A DNA stretch of 64,000 nt from Amorphochlora amoebiformis (lineage: Eukaryota; Cercozoa; Chlorarachniophyceae), in NCBI GenBank assembly GCA_054601695.1, contig BAAHQB010000325.1, positions 62,001 through 126,000 of the forward strand. Direction: 5' to 3'. Under the pieces are notes generated by a model. The model did not search any database. It was not told the DNA's origin and was given only the letters and a program-made list of their open reading frames with translations. Both the position numbers and the translations under genes were made by a program. Below, piece by piece: positions 16,700 to 28,230 of this stretch. Every line of letters begins with the position of its first letter. The stretch's first letter is position 1.

Positions 16700-17562
16700 A
16701 CGTTGGTGCGGGGCAGAATCTGTTCGAGAAGAAGTTCATCGTTGAAGGCCTCGTTTCTCGCACCCTCTCGGATCATAACCTACAAACCAATTTGGTTAGA
16801 CAGACCGTCACGCAAATAGACACAAGCTTAGACAGACTGTCACGCACATAGACATAAGCTTAGACAGACCGTCGACCGTCACACACACAGACACATAGAA
16901 GACCGTCACACACATAGACTCACAGAGGACCGTCACACACATAGACACAGAGAATGATAGAAGGTGAGATACAAGGTGAGATAGGGAGAATGAGATACGT
17001 GGAGAGATGAGATCCATGATATAGAGATACAGAGATAAGAGTGGAGAGATGAGATACAAAGATAAGAGTGGAGAGATGAGATACATGATAGAGATAGGGA
17101 GATAAGAGAGGATTTGTCCCCAACAAGAACAGTCACTACAGCCGAGATCACCAAAGAACGAAGAAAAATAATCAAAGACATATCAACACACGATATAATT
17201 AATTAAGACATATGTTCAAATGACATACCCCGACGACAGCAAGGGTTAGAGTGATCGGGTCCTGGTGCACGAAGTGGATCTCCAGAGGAAACGAACCCCT
17301 GTGTATATGCATGGATACATAACTACGTATATGCGCACAAAAAGAACGAACCAAACTCTGTTTATGCATGGATACATAACTAGTGTGTATGGTATAGTAT
17401 GGTATAGTACGTATATGTACCCGTTGAAAGTGTGTTCGGAGAGGTAGTGGAGGTGGAACTGGAGAAGATTGTAAACCGTTGCTCCGATGGTTAGGGTTCC
17501 TGACATATACATCAATATATATATATATATATAAATATATGTATATAACATATATATATATA

Positions 17563-17604
<42 letters not shown>

Positions 17605-18270
17605 ATATATATTATATATATATATATATACATATATATTATATATATATATATATACATACATACATACATATAACACATAAGACACATGCAGTCTGAG
17701 ATGTTTGCGTATATATCTTACATATATCATACGGTGGTACCAGCGCCAGATGTGGTGAACTTGATGGTCTTGCCCGTGTTCTCAGCGTAAATCGCGGGAG
17801 GGTTGTAGTTCATCACCAGGTCCATGTTCGCTCCTAAGACCCAAGTTATGTGGCTTAGATGTATGTATTACTCTCACCTGAGGTATGTATCACTCTCACC
17901 TGAGGTATGTATTACTACTCATGTATATGTTTTGTGGAAGATGTATGTATGTATTGCATAAGATGTATGTATTAGTAGTGATGTGTGTAACAGTAGCGAT
18001 ATATGTATGTGTTGCGTAAGGGTTTCGCCGCTATTTGTGGCGTATTAGCTCATTAGAAGATATGAATATGTTACATATATATTGTATATATAATATGTAA
18101 ATGTTAAACTGTTAGATGTGTAAGATATGTGTATAATGTAGAACTTATTATAAGAAATGTGAATTATATGGTATGTTTAGTATATCATACAGTAAAACTG
18201 TTTTTAGAGTATTTTTCAGTATGTTTTACCTTGGAGGACATCCAGCTGTACGATATCGATAGGACTGATC

Positions 18271-18314
<44 letters not shown>

Positions 18315-18793
18315 TATATATATATATATATATGAAATATTTCTATGCGAGTGAATATATCTCTGTTGCATTCCGGTGCCATACACGGAACCATATATGT
18401 GTATTGTATGCGTGACATACATGCGTGACTGAATTTACCTCTGTTGCAATCCGGTGCCACACTCGGAACCACTCAAAGAGCCCCAGTTAGAGAGACCTAC
18501 CATACCATGCCAAATATAATTATGAAAACGTAGTATGTATTCATGTATATATGTTGATATTTTTGTATAAATATATGTATATAATAATACAATATGTAGA
18601 ATACGTAGTATGTATTTATGTATATGTCGATATTGGTATAAATATATATTCATGTTATATGTAAAGCATATGTAGAATACGTAGTATGTATTTATGTAAA
18701 TATATATTTATATTGTAGGAATAGCATATATGTAGAGTATTACCAAGAGGTCCATCGGTGTAGTCGTATGTGGAGGTCGAGATCGCCTATCAA

Positions 18794-18839
<46 letters not shown>

Positions 18840-18845
18840 GTTAAG

Positions 18846-18882
<37 letters not shown>

Positions 18883-18904
18883 CCATATATACACACATAC
18901 ATAC

Positions 18905-18942
<38 letters not shown>

Positions 18943-18984
18943 GTATATATAATGTTTCTTAGAAATATGTATGTATGTACACAC

Positions 18985-19030
<46 letters not shown>

Positions 19031-19311
19031 GCATATTAATACGTAAAAACACCATATAGAGTAAAAACAGCACATACAATAGCGAGTTATAGAAAACCTG
19101 AAGCGTGACGTTGCCCGTGGTAATAGCAGGACCTGGAGCGGCCGGAGGTGAGGGAGATGCAGGGGGGGCGGGAGGAAGGCCAGCAGGGTTTTGCTGAAAA
19201 ATGGAGTAAAACAATCATCTGAACTTATGTTCTCAAGTTTTTTAAGGTGTATAACAAGACATATGCACTGTGCATGTAGTGTAGATGTGCAATGCATGCG
19301 CATTATATTAC

Positions 19312-19379
<68 letters not shown>

Positions 19380-21653
19380 TTATGCGCACAGCATACGCAT
19401 GTAGTGTAAATATATACATGCACATGTAAATGATAGCAGTATAGTTATGTTGTGTTGTACATACCCCGACGTAGATATATACATGTAAATGATAGCAGTA
19501 TATTAAGTTGTGTTGGACATACCCCGACGTAGATGGTACGTCCGTTAAGCGGCTGCACAGGGCTGTTATTACGATGTTGTACACGTTAATATTTGCAATA
19601 TTTGCAAAAAGATAGCAAATATTTGAAAATATTCACATGAGTTTTGAAATATTGATATTACCGGAAAGAGTGCATGAATTTGCTAGCGTCCTCCAGATCT
19701 TGGTAGGCAAGGGTCTGTCGTCATCAGAATATGGTGTTTTTACATGTATGCACTGTTTAAATGTATGCTGCGTATCCTCTCTTGACTACGTATACCGATA
19801 TATGTAATGAACCAAGATACATACATCATATCTGCATGCATGTCGCATAGAATTACCAAGGCATGAAGCTGATCCCTGGACATCTGCAAGGGGGTTAAAA
19901 GGTTAGCGTTAGTTAGACACCTTTAATATATGTACTCAGTTATGTTTTTAATCTACAAATGCAAAGGATTATGAATATAATGTACTTCGCGTACCGTGAT
20001 CGGGTTGATCATAACATGCCAAGCGACGTTCTCGCTACACCTGGAAGAATACACCAAAAACGTCAAAACCTAATACAAACAAGGCAACCCTACGAACACA
20101 AGCTTACAAGCTTCTGCAGCCTCTCTCTCGCTCGCTCACTCACAGTATCAATGGAATTTCCAACAAAGGAGAGATCTGTGTGTATGATCTAAAAGTGTGT
20201 TTGTGTGTACGATATAGAAGCAGAGAAACAGGTGTTTGTATGCGGATCTTACGGAGGAGTCGTGAGCGATCCCATGTAGTGGTAATATGTTTGCGTGGTC
20301 GGCAGTAAGGCGGTGATGTTGAGTTCAGAATCGAGGGCGTAAGTGACTCCCTTGGCGTCCGGCAGGATCTAATATTTTCACCGAGTGATACATTTATTAA
20401 AATGTTGAACAAAGGCTCTGTGCATATAATAACATATATAGAAAATGTTCTTATGTTTTTAAATTTATATTACAGTATATAATATATAATATATAGAAAA
20501 TGTTCTTATGTTTTTAAATTTATATTACAGTATATAATATATAATATATATATATATACACATATATATATACATACATATGTATATCTTTACGTTAAAT
20601 ACATGCACATAAACACATTTTTTTTTATTATTTCTCGACCTGCCTAAGACGTTCGGCACTCGGAAACGCAGGGTTAGCCATGCCCTCCTTGACCATAACG
20701 CCCACAACCTAATAAAAACATTCGCGTCATCTACATGTAAACGCAGCGTGTTGAAACTTATCAAAGTGCGCGTATATTAAACATCACTTTAATATGTCAC
20801 TGACTTATCAATCTGCGCGTATATAAGACACCAGTTTAATATGTCACTGGTTGCCGAAGTGTATGAATTTGGAGTAGTTTTTATCTTTCGTAGGGCAAGG
20901 TACCGCAAGAGCTCCGTCGGCATCCTGGTGGACGAAGTGCATTTCGAGCTAAGATTGGAGAATCAGGACAAATAGTTAGAAACAGTCGAGAAATTCATGG
21001 AAGTTGATGATTACAGGAAAGCTCCCGCCCTCAAACAAGTGCTCGCTGGTGTGGTGCATGTGGATGTTGATGAGATTGAAGTTGCGTCCAAGAATCGACA
21101 TGCTGTTGCCGCTCAGAGCGCTGAAGACGAGAGTCTTGCCCTGTATAGAGTCAAATACGTCAATATGGTTCAATTCACACTTAGTCACGTGCATTTGAAG
21201 TACATTGTTCTTGATGGTGATCTTGGTGGTAGGAGCATAGGAGAAGGCTAGGGGGACGTTGGATCCAGTCACAGCAGACTGGCACGGGATCTGGCATTAT
21301 CAATTCGTCATATGTCAGAATGGCCGACTCCATTATAGGAAACATTGCCGTTGGGGGGTACTTACATCAATGGGACTCTGCTCCAAGCCGGAATCACAGA
21401 TCTGCAGCATGCAAACACATTGATTTAATCACCAATACGGTGTACGGATGCAGCCGCAGCGAAACATCTTGGATCTTACCCCCCAGTTCACAGGGTCGAG
21501 CGACGCCCAATTTGACGGACCGGTGGCGCCCTCGTACGAGTACGCGACAGCCGTGGATTTACCCTCAAGCGAGAGTGCGCCCATGGCCTGTGCTGTAGAG
21601 GCGGCCGCCCGGACTCCTAAGAGGGCCGTGAAGAGAGCGAGTGTCGACGACAT
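8577..21653 (-). CDS. Four-domain alpha-carbonic anhydrase, type I membrane protein (complete)
   Basis: I read 49 exons on the minus strand, all joins in phase, giving 1286 codons (1285 residues). Order: signal peptide (residues 1-~25, [14 protein letters not shown]), four alpha-carbonic anhydrase domains separated by Pro/Thr/Ser-rich linkers, a SEA-like module, one membrane helix (~1215-1238) and a charged tail. Each domain has QSPID, an HxHxxSEH motif, EI/EMHxVH, GSLTTPP and W(H)V, so the three zinc-binding His, the gatekeeper Glu and Thr are kept four times. It should interconvert CO2 and bicarbonate outside the plasma membrane or in an endomembrane lumen. Exons 1-12: 21653-21480, 21401-21366, 21290-21204, 21140-21015, 20948-20904, 20708-20640, 20368-20253, 20040-19995, 19883-19857, 19714-19662, 19562-19523, 19193-19098; the rest are given under the domains. 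The TTG at 21665 is not the start; the ATG at 21653 is. Confidence 0.93.
9679..12173 (-). other. Linker and carbonic anhydrase domain 4 (residues ~815-1092)
   Basis: Exons 12173-12133, 11926-11826 (linker plus domain start), 11694-11622, 11484-11372, 11285-11217, 10985-10905, 10712-10629, 10423-10347, 10210-10158, 10041-9963, 9740-9679. Zinc ligands H941 and H943 ([10 protein letters not shown]) and H960 (EIHLVHAS). The shuttle position reads NNGK. Confidence 0.92.
12595..12970. repeat. Minisatellite in the intron between domain 3 exons
   Basis: Units containing GCAGGTGGATTAGTTYAATA, spaced by GTACGTATATA, recur about six times within TA-rich sequence. Confidence 0.85.
13484..13551. repeat. 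Splice-donor repeat next to the exon ending at 13552
   Basis: A 23-28 bp unit, GCAAACTACACGGGTTAAG, occurs three times directly abutting the exon. On the coding strand a second GTAACTTAACC lies about 28 nt after the real donor, a ready-made alternative 5' splice site. Confidence 0.8.
13985..14145. repeat. Tandem repeat in intron of domain 3
   Basis: Units containing TTGTGCGACTACAAACACACG and TGTACCACACCAAACAC alternate about three times (period ~45-95 bp). Confidence 0.8.
14442..15430. repeat. (TA)n tracts in domain 3 introns
   Basis: Several 40-120 bp TA tracts lie between short exons. Around 15296-15400 a unit with ATGTACATATATGACACATA is duplicated. Confidence 0.85.
15842..15978. repeat. 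(CA)n-(GA)n compound microsatellite
   Basis: CA repeats then GA repeats, duplicated as two similar blocks (15846-15902 and 15911-15976), inside an intron of domain 2. Confidence 0.9.
16905..17110. repeat. Imperfect purine-rich tandem repeats in intron of domain 2
   Basis: Two families: ACCGTCACACACATAGACAC-like units (16800-16950) and GAGAGATGAGATACAAGGAT-like units (16960-17105). Confidence 0.75.
18355..18476. repeat. Partial duplication of the exon at 18496-18439
   Basis: The end of this exon (CTCTGTTGCAATCCGGTGCC on the plus strand) is copied with a few mismatches at 18360-18395. The copy has lost the clean GTAAAT donor. Confidence 0.8.
19411..19532. repeat. 60-bp tandem duplication carrying an exon end
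   Basis: Two ~60-bp units include TGTAAATGATAGCAGTAT and ACATACCCCGACGTAGAT. The second holds the true last 15 nt and donor of the exon 19562-19523; the first is a copy of exon end plus donor cut off by TA sequence. Confidence 0.85.
19523..21600 (-). other. Carbonic anhydrase domain 1 (residues ~40-273)
   Basis: Starts at [15 protein letters not shown] and ends at [14 protein letters not shown]. Zinc ligands are H126 and H128 ([10 protein letters not shown]) and H145 (EMHFVHQD); T216 lies in GSLTTPP. The NNGH of animal enzymes is NNGK. The intron after IKNN starts GTACTT and restores this motif exactly. Exon 12 (19193-19098) is the Pro/Ala-rich linker to domain 2. Confidence 0.92.
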
Positions 21654-22331
21654 GCTGTACGGCAACAGGCGCTGTTGAAGTATGAGCTGTAGAAGAACCT
21701 GGAGCGGCCCTAAGACCGGCCCGTAACCAGAGCTACGCGGCTAACACGTCGATGGGGATTTTTTTTGTGGTGGTATATCCCCGGAGATTATCGCAACCGA
21801 TGACAGAGATATCAAAATTATTATATCCTGATATCAGGTTTAGTTTACACTTTATATCTACTTAGGGATATCGATATATCTATCTTTGGTTATCTAAAGT
21901 AAATTCGTCTCCAATCACTTGTGACCGCCGATCGTGACCGAGATTAGGCTTGAGGGCTTCGTTCTATTTTTGGGTGAATTTGGAATGGAAACCTCTATTG
22001 ATCATAGAACCTTTTAATCGAAATGAAGCGGCATTAAAGGAACTGGAAAGAATGGCCGCACTGCGACGCATGCCACCATGGAGAAGGGGATTAGAAGTAT
22101 ATTACGACGTAATGAACGTAGATGGGTGCAATGTGATGCTCATAACAAAGCAAGCGCCTGACCATTGAAAAAACAATGGAGTTTTGGTGAGTAAAAGGGA
22201 AACACGTTGGCACATGCGATACACAGGATAGACATCATATGGTCATATGTATGTATATACATAGGCATACGTATAGATGTACACGCACAAATGTATATAT
22301 AAATATAATTCATATATCCAGATACACACAC

Positions 22332-22366
<35 letters not shown>

Positions 22367-22401
22367 TATATGTAAATATGTATGTGTATGTGTATATATA
22401 T

Positions 22402-22444
<43 letters not shown>

Positions 22445-22560
22445 GTATATATATATATATATACTATTAGTATATATATACATGTATATATACATACAAT
22501 ATTATATTATATTATGTATATATATATATATATATATGTGAACATATATATATATATATA
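21654..22560. other. 5' flank of the carbonic anhydrase gene and unassigned sequence
   Basis: 21654-21950 should contain the carbonic anhydrase promoter and 5' UTR; a perfect 12-bp palindrome CCTGATATCAGG lies at about 21827. A 72-codon plus-strand frame from 21950 has no recognisable motif and may be a transposon remnant. From 22230 the sequence is (TA)n-rich. Confidence 0.45.
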
Positions 22561-23564
22561 TATGGATGACTGTGCTTTATGTGCACATTCGCATGAGCAA
22601 CTACAAGACTTCATGAATCGATTCCATAGAAACTGAGGTGCTGACGAATTTTCCTGATGATTCACACTCCAAGATTCTGCTTGACGGCAAGGCTCTTAAG
22701 ATTACTGACAAGTCTTGGGGGTCTCCTATCCAAGAAAGCCACGATGGAAGAGGAGATCAAGGCTAGGATCGCCAAGGCTGTGATCACTTTTGGCCGCCTA
22801 TATCCTCGTGTATGGAGACCCAAAGGCATGCACATGTCTACTAAAATCGACATCTACAAAGTATGTGTATTGTCTGTACTGTTATACGGCGCTGCTACTT
22901 GGTCCCTTCTCAAGCCACAAATCAAAAAACTGGAGTCCTTCCATCACCGTTGTCTTCGACGGATCTTACAGATCCCATGGCAGAACTAAATCCCTACCAC
23001 TCAAGTACTTCAACAAGCCGGTCTACCCTCGATCGAGAGCATGGTGATATCCATGAGACTCAAATGGTTAGGACATGTACGACGTCTGCCTAACGAACGT
23101 CTACCCAAGATATTGATGTGTGGTGCTCTTCTTGAAGGCAAGCGCAAACTGGGCAAACCAATACTGCGCTGGAAGGACGTTATCAAACGTGATTTAAACA
23201 TTCTTGGACATGACACTAAATCATGGTGGTCTGCTGCGGCTCCTCAAGTGAAAACATCTTGGAGATCTTCGATATTCAAGAAAGTCTCGCAATGGGAAGT
23301 GGAGCGTAAGGGACACCAAGAATCCAAAAGGCGTCAACGCAAGAAAAAACAAGCTGAGAGAGAAGCCAAAGAATTAAGGAAGGTAGAATTGGTCAATTCT
23401 CTTGTCTGATTTGCCATGCAAGATTCGTACAGAAAAGCAGTATGTACCGTCATCTCTATCAACATCACCCACAACACAAACCCTCTAGTACATGTGACAT
23501 ATGCAATCGAGCCTTCAAGAGTCTCAGTGGTCTCAAACGTCACAAATGTCGCCAAATGAATTAA
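22561..23564 (+). mobile_element. Degraded LINE (non-LTR retrotransposon) fragment with C-terminal zinc finger
   Basis: The fragment starts at the reverse transcriptase catalytic box YMDDCALCAHS, whose Tyr codon is the last repeat of a (TA)n tract. It continues with KTEVL, KARIAKAVITFGRLY, LLYGAATWSL, FHHRCLRRILQIPW, RLKWLGHVRRLP and LGKPILRWKD, the thumb/connection region of CR1/L2/RTE-like elements, spread over all three frames. It ends in CHARFV...H and CDICNRAF...H-KC, C2H2/C2HC-type fingers known at the end of several LINEs. The 5' part (endonuclease, fingers and palm of the RT) is missing. At least three frameshifts and stops (near 22635, 22710-22740 and 22988) make it non-functional. 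Confidence 0.87.
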
Positions 23565-23611
23565 TCAACTATGCAAACAAACACTACACTTCTAAAGAGA
23601 AAGATCTGCTT

Positions 23612-23615
<4 letters not shown>

Positions 23616-23668
<53 letters not shown>

Positions 23669-23741
23669 GTGTGTAATAATATATACATATATATACATAA
23701 CATTATATATATATACACATACATACATATATATATATATG

Positions 23742-23809
<68 letters not shown>

Positions 23810-23819
23810 TATATATAAT

Positions 23820-23886
<67 letters not shown>

Positions 23887-23894
23887 CATATATT

Positions 23895-23933
<39 letters not shown>

Positions 23934-24027
23934 TATGTATATATATATATACATATATTTATATATAATTTTATGTTTAAATTATATGTATAAATATGTA
24001 TATATATATATAAAATATATAGTGTGT

Positions 24028-24065
<38 letters not shown>

Positions 24066-24089
24066 TGTGTATATATATAGATATAACAT

Positions 24090-24127
<38 letters not shown>

Positions 24128-24155
24128 ATGTCTTATATAAAAGAAATATATAAAA

Positions 24156-24235
<80 letters not shown>
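23616..24235. repeat. (TA)n block downstream of the LINE fragment
   Basis: About 620 bp of TA tracts with a duplicated spacer, ATATATAGTGTGTAATAATA (23661 and 24016). Confidence 0.9.
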
Positions 24236-24435
24236 ATATACTTGATCTATAAGAATTCTTTGTATAGCTTACATGTGAAAGTTTTGGTAACAGTACGCAT
24301 ATGTCCAATAAACATACCTGTGATTTGGTATGTACTGTGTAATATCTTGTAACTGACATTAGTCCAGTCTGAGAACAAAGCACTATATTGTACCTTTACG
24401 ATGCGGAACACTCCAAATGCGCTGCAAGACTATCT

Positions 24436-24495
24436 AGACAACGATCGCGACGACAACGATCGCGACGACAACGATCGCGACGACAACAGTTTGTG
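24436..24495. repeat. 15-bp tandem repeat upstream of the Skp1-like gene
   Basis: GACGACAACGATCGC repeats about three and a half times and contains the palindrome CGATCG. It sits 335 bp before the start codon; a regulatory role is only a guess. Confidence 0.75.
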
Positions 24496-24828
24496 ACAAC
24501 AACGACGACGATAACAAAGAGATGGACACCAGCATGAAGCACTCGATTTACTCAGTGGGTAAATAAGGGCTCCACGACCGCGTCAGCTCCCAACTCGTAC
24601 ATCTGGCAACATGTTACATCGCATAGACTAATCGACAGAAGAGAATTTAGAAAATGAAATAACATCGTAGCAGTGTTAGCCAGCGTGGAATTCAGGCAAT
24701 TCAGGCAGACCAATCATCGCACTATTCGAACCTTGAAGTTGTCGGATGACCCACCAAACCCCACCTTAAAATGCCGCGAAGTTTTTAAAAATTCGGCTGA
24801 AGAATTTGTGTGAGGCAAGACAATCGCC

Positions 24829-25464
24829 ATGGAGACAGGTGGACTTGACGAAATCGACAAGAAATCAGACGCAGAAAAGGAAATCATCCTCATATCCGGG
24901 GATGGTAGGAATTTTCCCATAAAGGCCTCGTACGCGTCGATTAGCGGTATGATCAAGACTTCGCTGCTTGACCAGGACACAAAGGAGATCACGCTCAAGG
25001 ATATCAGGGGGGAAATCCTGGAGAAGATCGTGAAGTACATGGAGAACAGGGAGGGCAAAGACATGGAGGAGATGAAGTGGCCTATCAAGCACAAAGATAT
25101 GGTAAACAATGTCGGCAAGGGAAACGAATGGTGCGCAAAGTTCATCGACGAGGAGGCCAAGCACCGCAAGAATTTCTACGACATGCTTCTAGCTACCGTT
25201 CGTCTTGATATCAAAGGCCTTCAAAATCTTGGAGTCGGTAAGATTGCTTCTCTCCTAAAATTTTGCGACGCTTCCGACTTGGACCGCGTGCTGGACCCTG
25301 CCATAACAGACGGCAAGCTCCTGCCCCTTCGTGAAAGCATAGTAGTGGAGCGCAAGAAGGAGGAAGAAGAGCGCTTGAGGCGCCGCGAGGAGCGGAAAAA
25401 GGCCCGCGAGGCCAAGGAGGCCAAAGAAGCAGAAAATAAGAACACCAAAACCCCCAAGAAGTAA
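24829..25464 (+). CDS. Skp1/elongin C-like (BTB/POZ fold) protein, intronless
   Basis: Single uninterrupted frame of 211 residues. Residues ~18-72 (IILISGDGRNFPIKASYASI, then MIKTSLL and ILEKIVKYMENR) match the Skp1/elongin C N-terminal fold. WCAKFIDE ... FYDMLLATVRLDIKGLQNLG (~103-140) matches the Skp1 signature around ILAANYLNIKGLLDL, with the F-box-facing helices expected after it. Such proteins bridge cullins to substrate receptors in ubiquitin ligases, or act in elongin complexes. The C-terminus (~165-211) is a strongly charged Lys/Glu/Arg helix not found in classical Skp1. It is intron-free while every neighbour is heavily split, so it may be a retrocopy or a lineage-specific paralogue; no poly(A) remnant is visible. 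Confidence 0.85.
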   Translation: METGGLDEIDKKSDAEKEIILISGDGRNFPIKASYASISGMIKTSLLDQDTKEITLKDIRGEILEKIVKYMENREGKDMEEMKWPIKHKDMVNNVGKGNEWCAKFIDEEAKHRKNFYDMLLATVRLDIKGLQNLGVGKIASLLKFCDASDLDRVLDPAITDGKLLPLRESIVVERKKEEEERLRRREERKKAREAKEAKEAENKNTKTPKK

Positions 25465-25835
25465 TCAGCCTATACGAACTAGCATCTAGATCCAGAATAG
25501 TAGCAAAAGCCTGTGTCGGTTCGTTTCCAGAGTTATCTTTTGTGAAATTGAGATTGGTCGAGTAAATTAAGGATCCGGGCCCTCAAACTAGAAAAAATTG
25601 ATTTTGATTGTTCTAGAGTGTTTACCCACCTTATATTGATATATTTAGAAGAAGTCTGAAAGTGCGCGCGTACGATCTATCATGCGGCTGTCTAACTAGT
25701 CTAAGTGTTAGAGAAAAACACACATATATCTAGTATATACATTTTTCCTTTCGTGTACCTAGTGTACTTATGTAGTAATATACTAGATATATATAGATAT
25801 ATATTATAGACTTCACACATATACACTCTCTCTGT
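25465..25835. other. Non-coding stretch after the Skp1-like gene
   Basis: 3' flank and AT-rich spacer. I see no gene and no clear repeat unit here. Confidence 0.5.
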
Positions 25836-26260
<425 letters not shown>

Positions 26261-26265
26261 ACATA

Positions 26266-26304
<39 letters not shown>

Positions 26305-26318
26305 TGGTGTAGCCCTTT

Positions 26319-26343
<25 letters not shown>

Positions 26344-26354
<11 letters not shown>

Positions 26355-26445
26355 AACGTCAGGGTTAGGAATACAAAGGGTTAGGGTTACGGGCTGAGGT
26401 TAAGGTTAGGGTGTTAAAGCTATAAAGAGTTAGAGTAGGGGTTAT
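26344..26445. repeat. Degenerate telomere-like (TTAGGG) stretch
   Basis: Several GGTTAGGG/GGTTAAGG-like units on the plus strand, mixed with other sequence. Confidence 0.6.
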
Positions 26446-26552
26446 AAGTGGAAATTATAATTATAACGGATACGGCCTCATACGGGTGTTAGAAGCCAAA
26501 AACCAGAAACAAGCAGACCGTCGGACAATATATACAAAATATGTAATACATA

Positions 26553-26586
<34 letters not shown>

Positions 26587-26587
26587 C

Positions 26588-26655
<68 letters not shown>

Positions 26656-26767
26656 TGGACCCCTTCACGTGTACTCATGAAGGTTCACATATACATCGAA
26701 ATCATCTAGATCATATATATATATATGTACATATGTGTAATTTACTTATTAATTATATATACAAATA

Positions 26768-26818
<51 letters not shown>

Positions 26819-26972
26819 GTATATGTATATATGATCATCTGGATCATATTTCCCCTAATCACCAATGCCGGTAACTTGTTTCAGAAATTATTAATCAATC
26901 CATTATTACAAACACCTGACCACGTGTGAGCGCGCGCGGCCGGCGGCGCAAAAAGCGTTCCATTTACTCTCA

Positions 26973-27267
26973 TCATTTACTCTCACCCTCATCAAGCTTC
27001 GCGCCTCGAATTTGCTTGGCAGCGAAAAAAGCCCCTGCGGCCGAAGCAGTCGCAACGCTAATCACGCCAACGATTGCCAGGACGCGTCTAGTGTGAATTA
27101 TGGGCATACATGAAAGATACTTGAGCGTTTATGGGCATGTATGCTATTGGGAAATGAGTGATGACTTTTTGAATGTATGTCGTAAGTGTTTATGTTACTG
27201 CGCACTTAATTGAATTAGGGCTATAAAATAGAGATACATTTGTGATACATGTGTATACTCATATGTA

Positions 27268-27307
<40 letters not shown>

Positions 27308-27312
27308 CACAT

Positions 27313-27382
<70 letters not shown>

Positions 27383-27395
27383 CACAAATACACAT

Positions 27396-27450
<55 letters not shown>

Positions 27451-27898
27451 GCAATACACATACATATTCTTATATGCACACATGCAGGCATAAATATATT
27501 GTTCCAGCATGTGTAGCTAGCGCGGAAGCTATAGCTAGTTAACTACGACGAGTTAGGCCGTCGTTAGACTACGGTTAGATAGACCAAGACTAGTAGGCCA
27601 AAGAGGGTTCGGAACCCATGCACCCCGAACCGACCGAACCCATGGGTTCCAGAAGAAGAAAGGAAGTATCCGACTACCTCCCAAAGTTGTCAATAATCAT
27701 TCGTCATCATCCAACGGACTAGTAGGCCAAAGAGGGTTCGGAACCCATGCACCCCGGAACCGACGGAACCCATGGGTTCCAGAAGAAGAAAGGATGTATC
27801 CGACTACCTCCCAAAGTTGTCAATAATCATTCGTCATAATCCAAACGGACTTGAATCGAACTCTGGACTACCTTTACTACGCCACTGCGCTAACAATA

Positions 27899-27960
<62 letters not shown>

Positions 27961-28184
27961 TTATCTCACGTAATATCATACACAATGTTATGTGCAGTAT
28001 GGATACACACATATATAACAACCATATACAACAAATTTATACATATATATATATATATATATGTATGTATATATATATATATGTATGTATATATATATAT
28101 ATAAATTAAAAACATTGATATGTATGTGTATATACACATATTCATACGATGTCATACTGTATAACAACCATGTAAAACAAATTT

Positions 28185-28230
<46 letters not shown>

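Larger units (their letters stand above)
15737..18786 (-). other. Carbonic anhydrase domain 2 (residues ~306-545)
   Basis: Exons 18786-18744, 18496-18439, 18264-18230, 17833-17741, 17499-17421, 17298-17229, 16779-16702, 16575-16467, 16281-16229, 16064-15995, 15769-15737. Zinc ligands H397 and H399 ([10 protein letters not shown]) and H416 (EIHFVHQD). The shuttle position reads NTGK. Linker exon 15590-15496 follows, rich in Pro, Thr and Met. Confidence 0.92.

Noticed and set aside
19411-19470. Copy of a carbonic anhydrase exon end as an alternative exon
   Set aside because: It holds only about 15 coding nucleotides and no acceptor of its own; treated as duplication debris.
27849-27896. Functional tRNA gene
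   Set aside because: Box A and box B are too close and there is no closed acceptor stem or anticodon arm.
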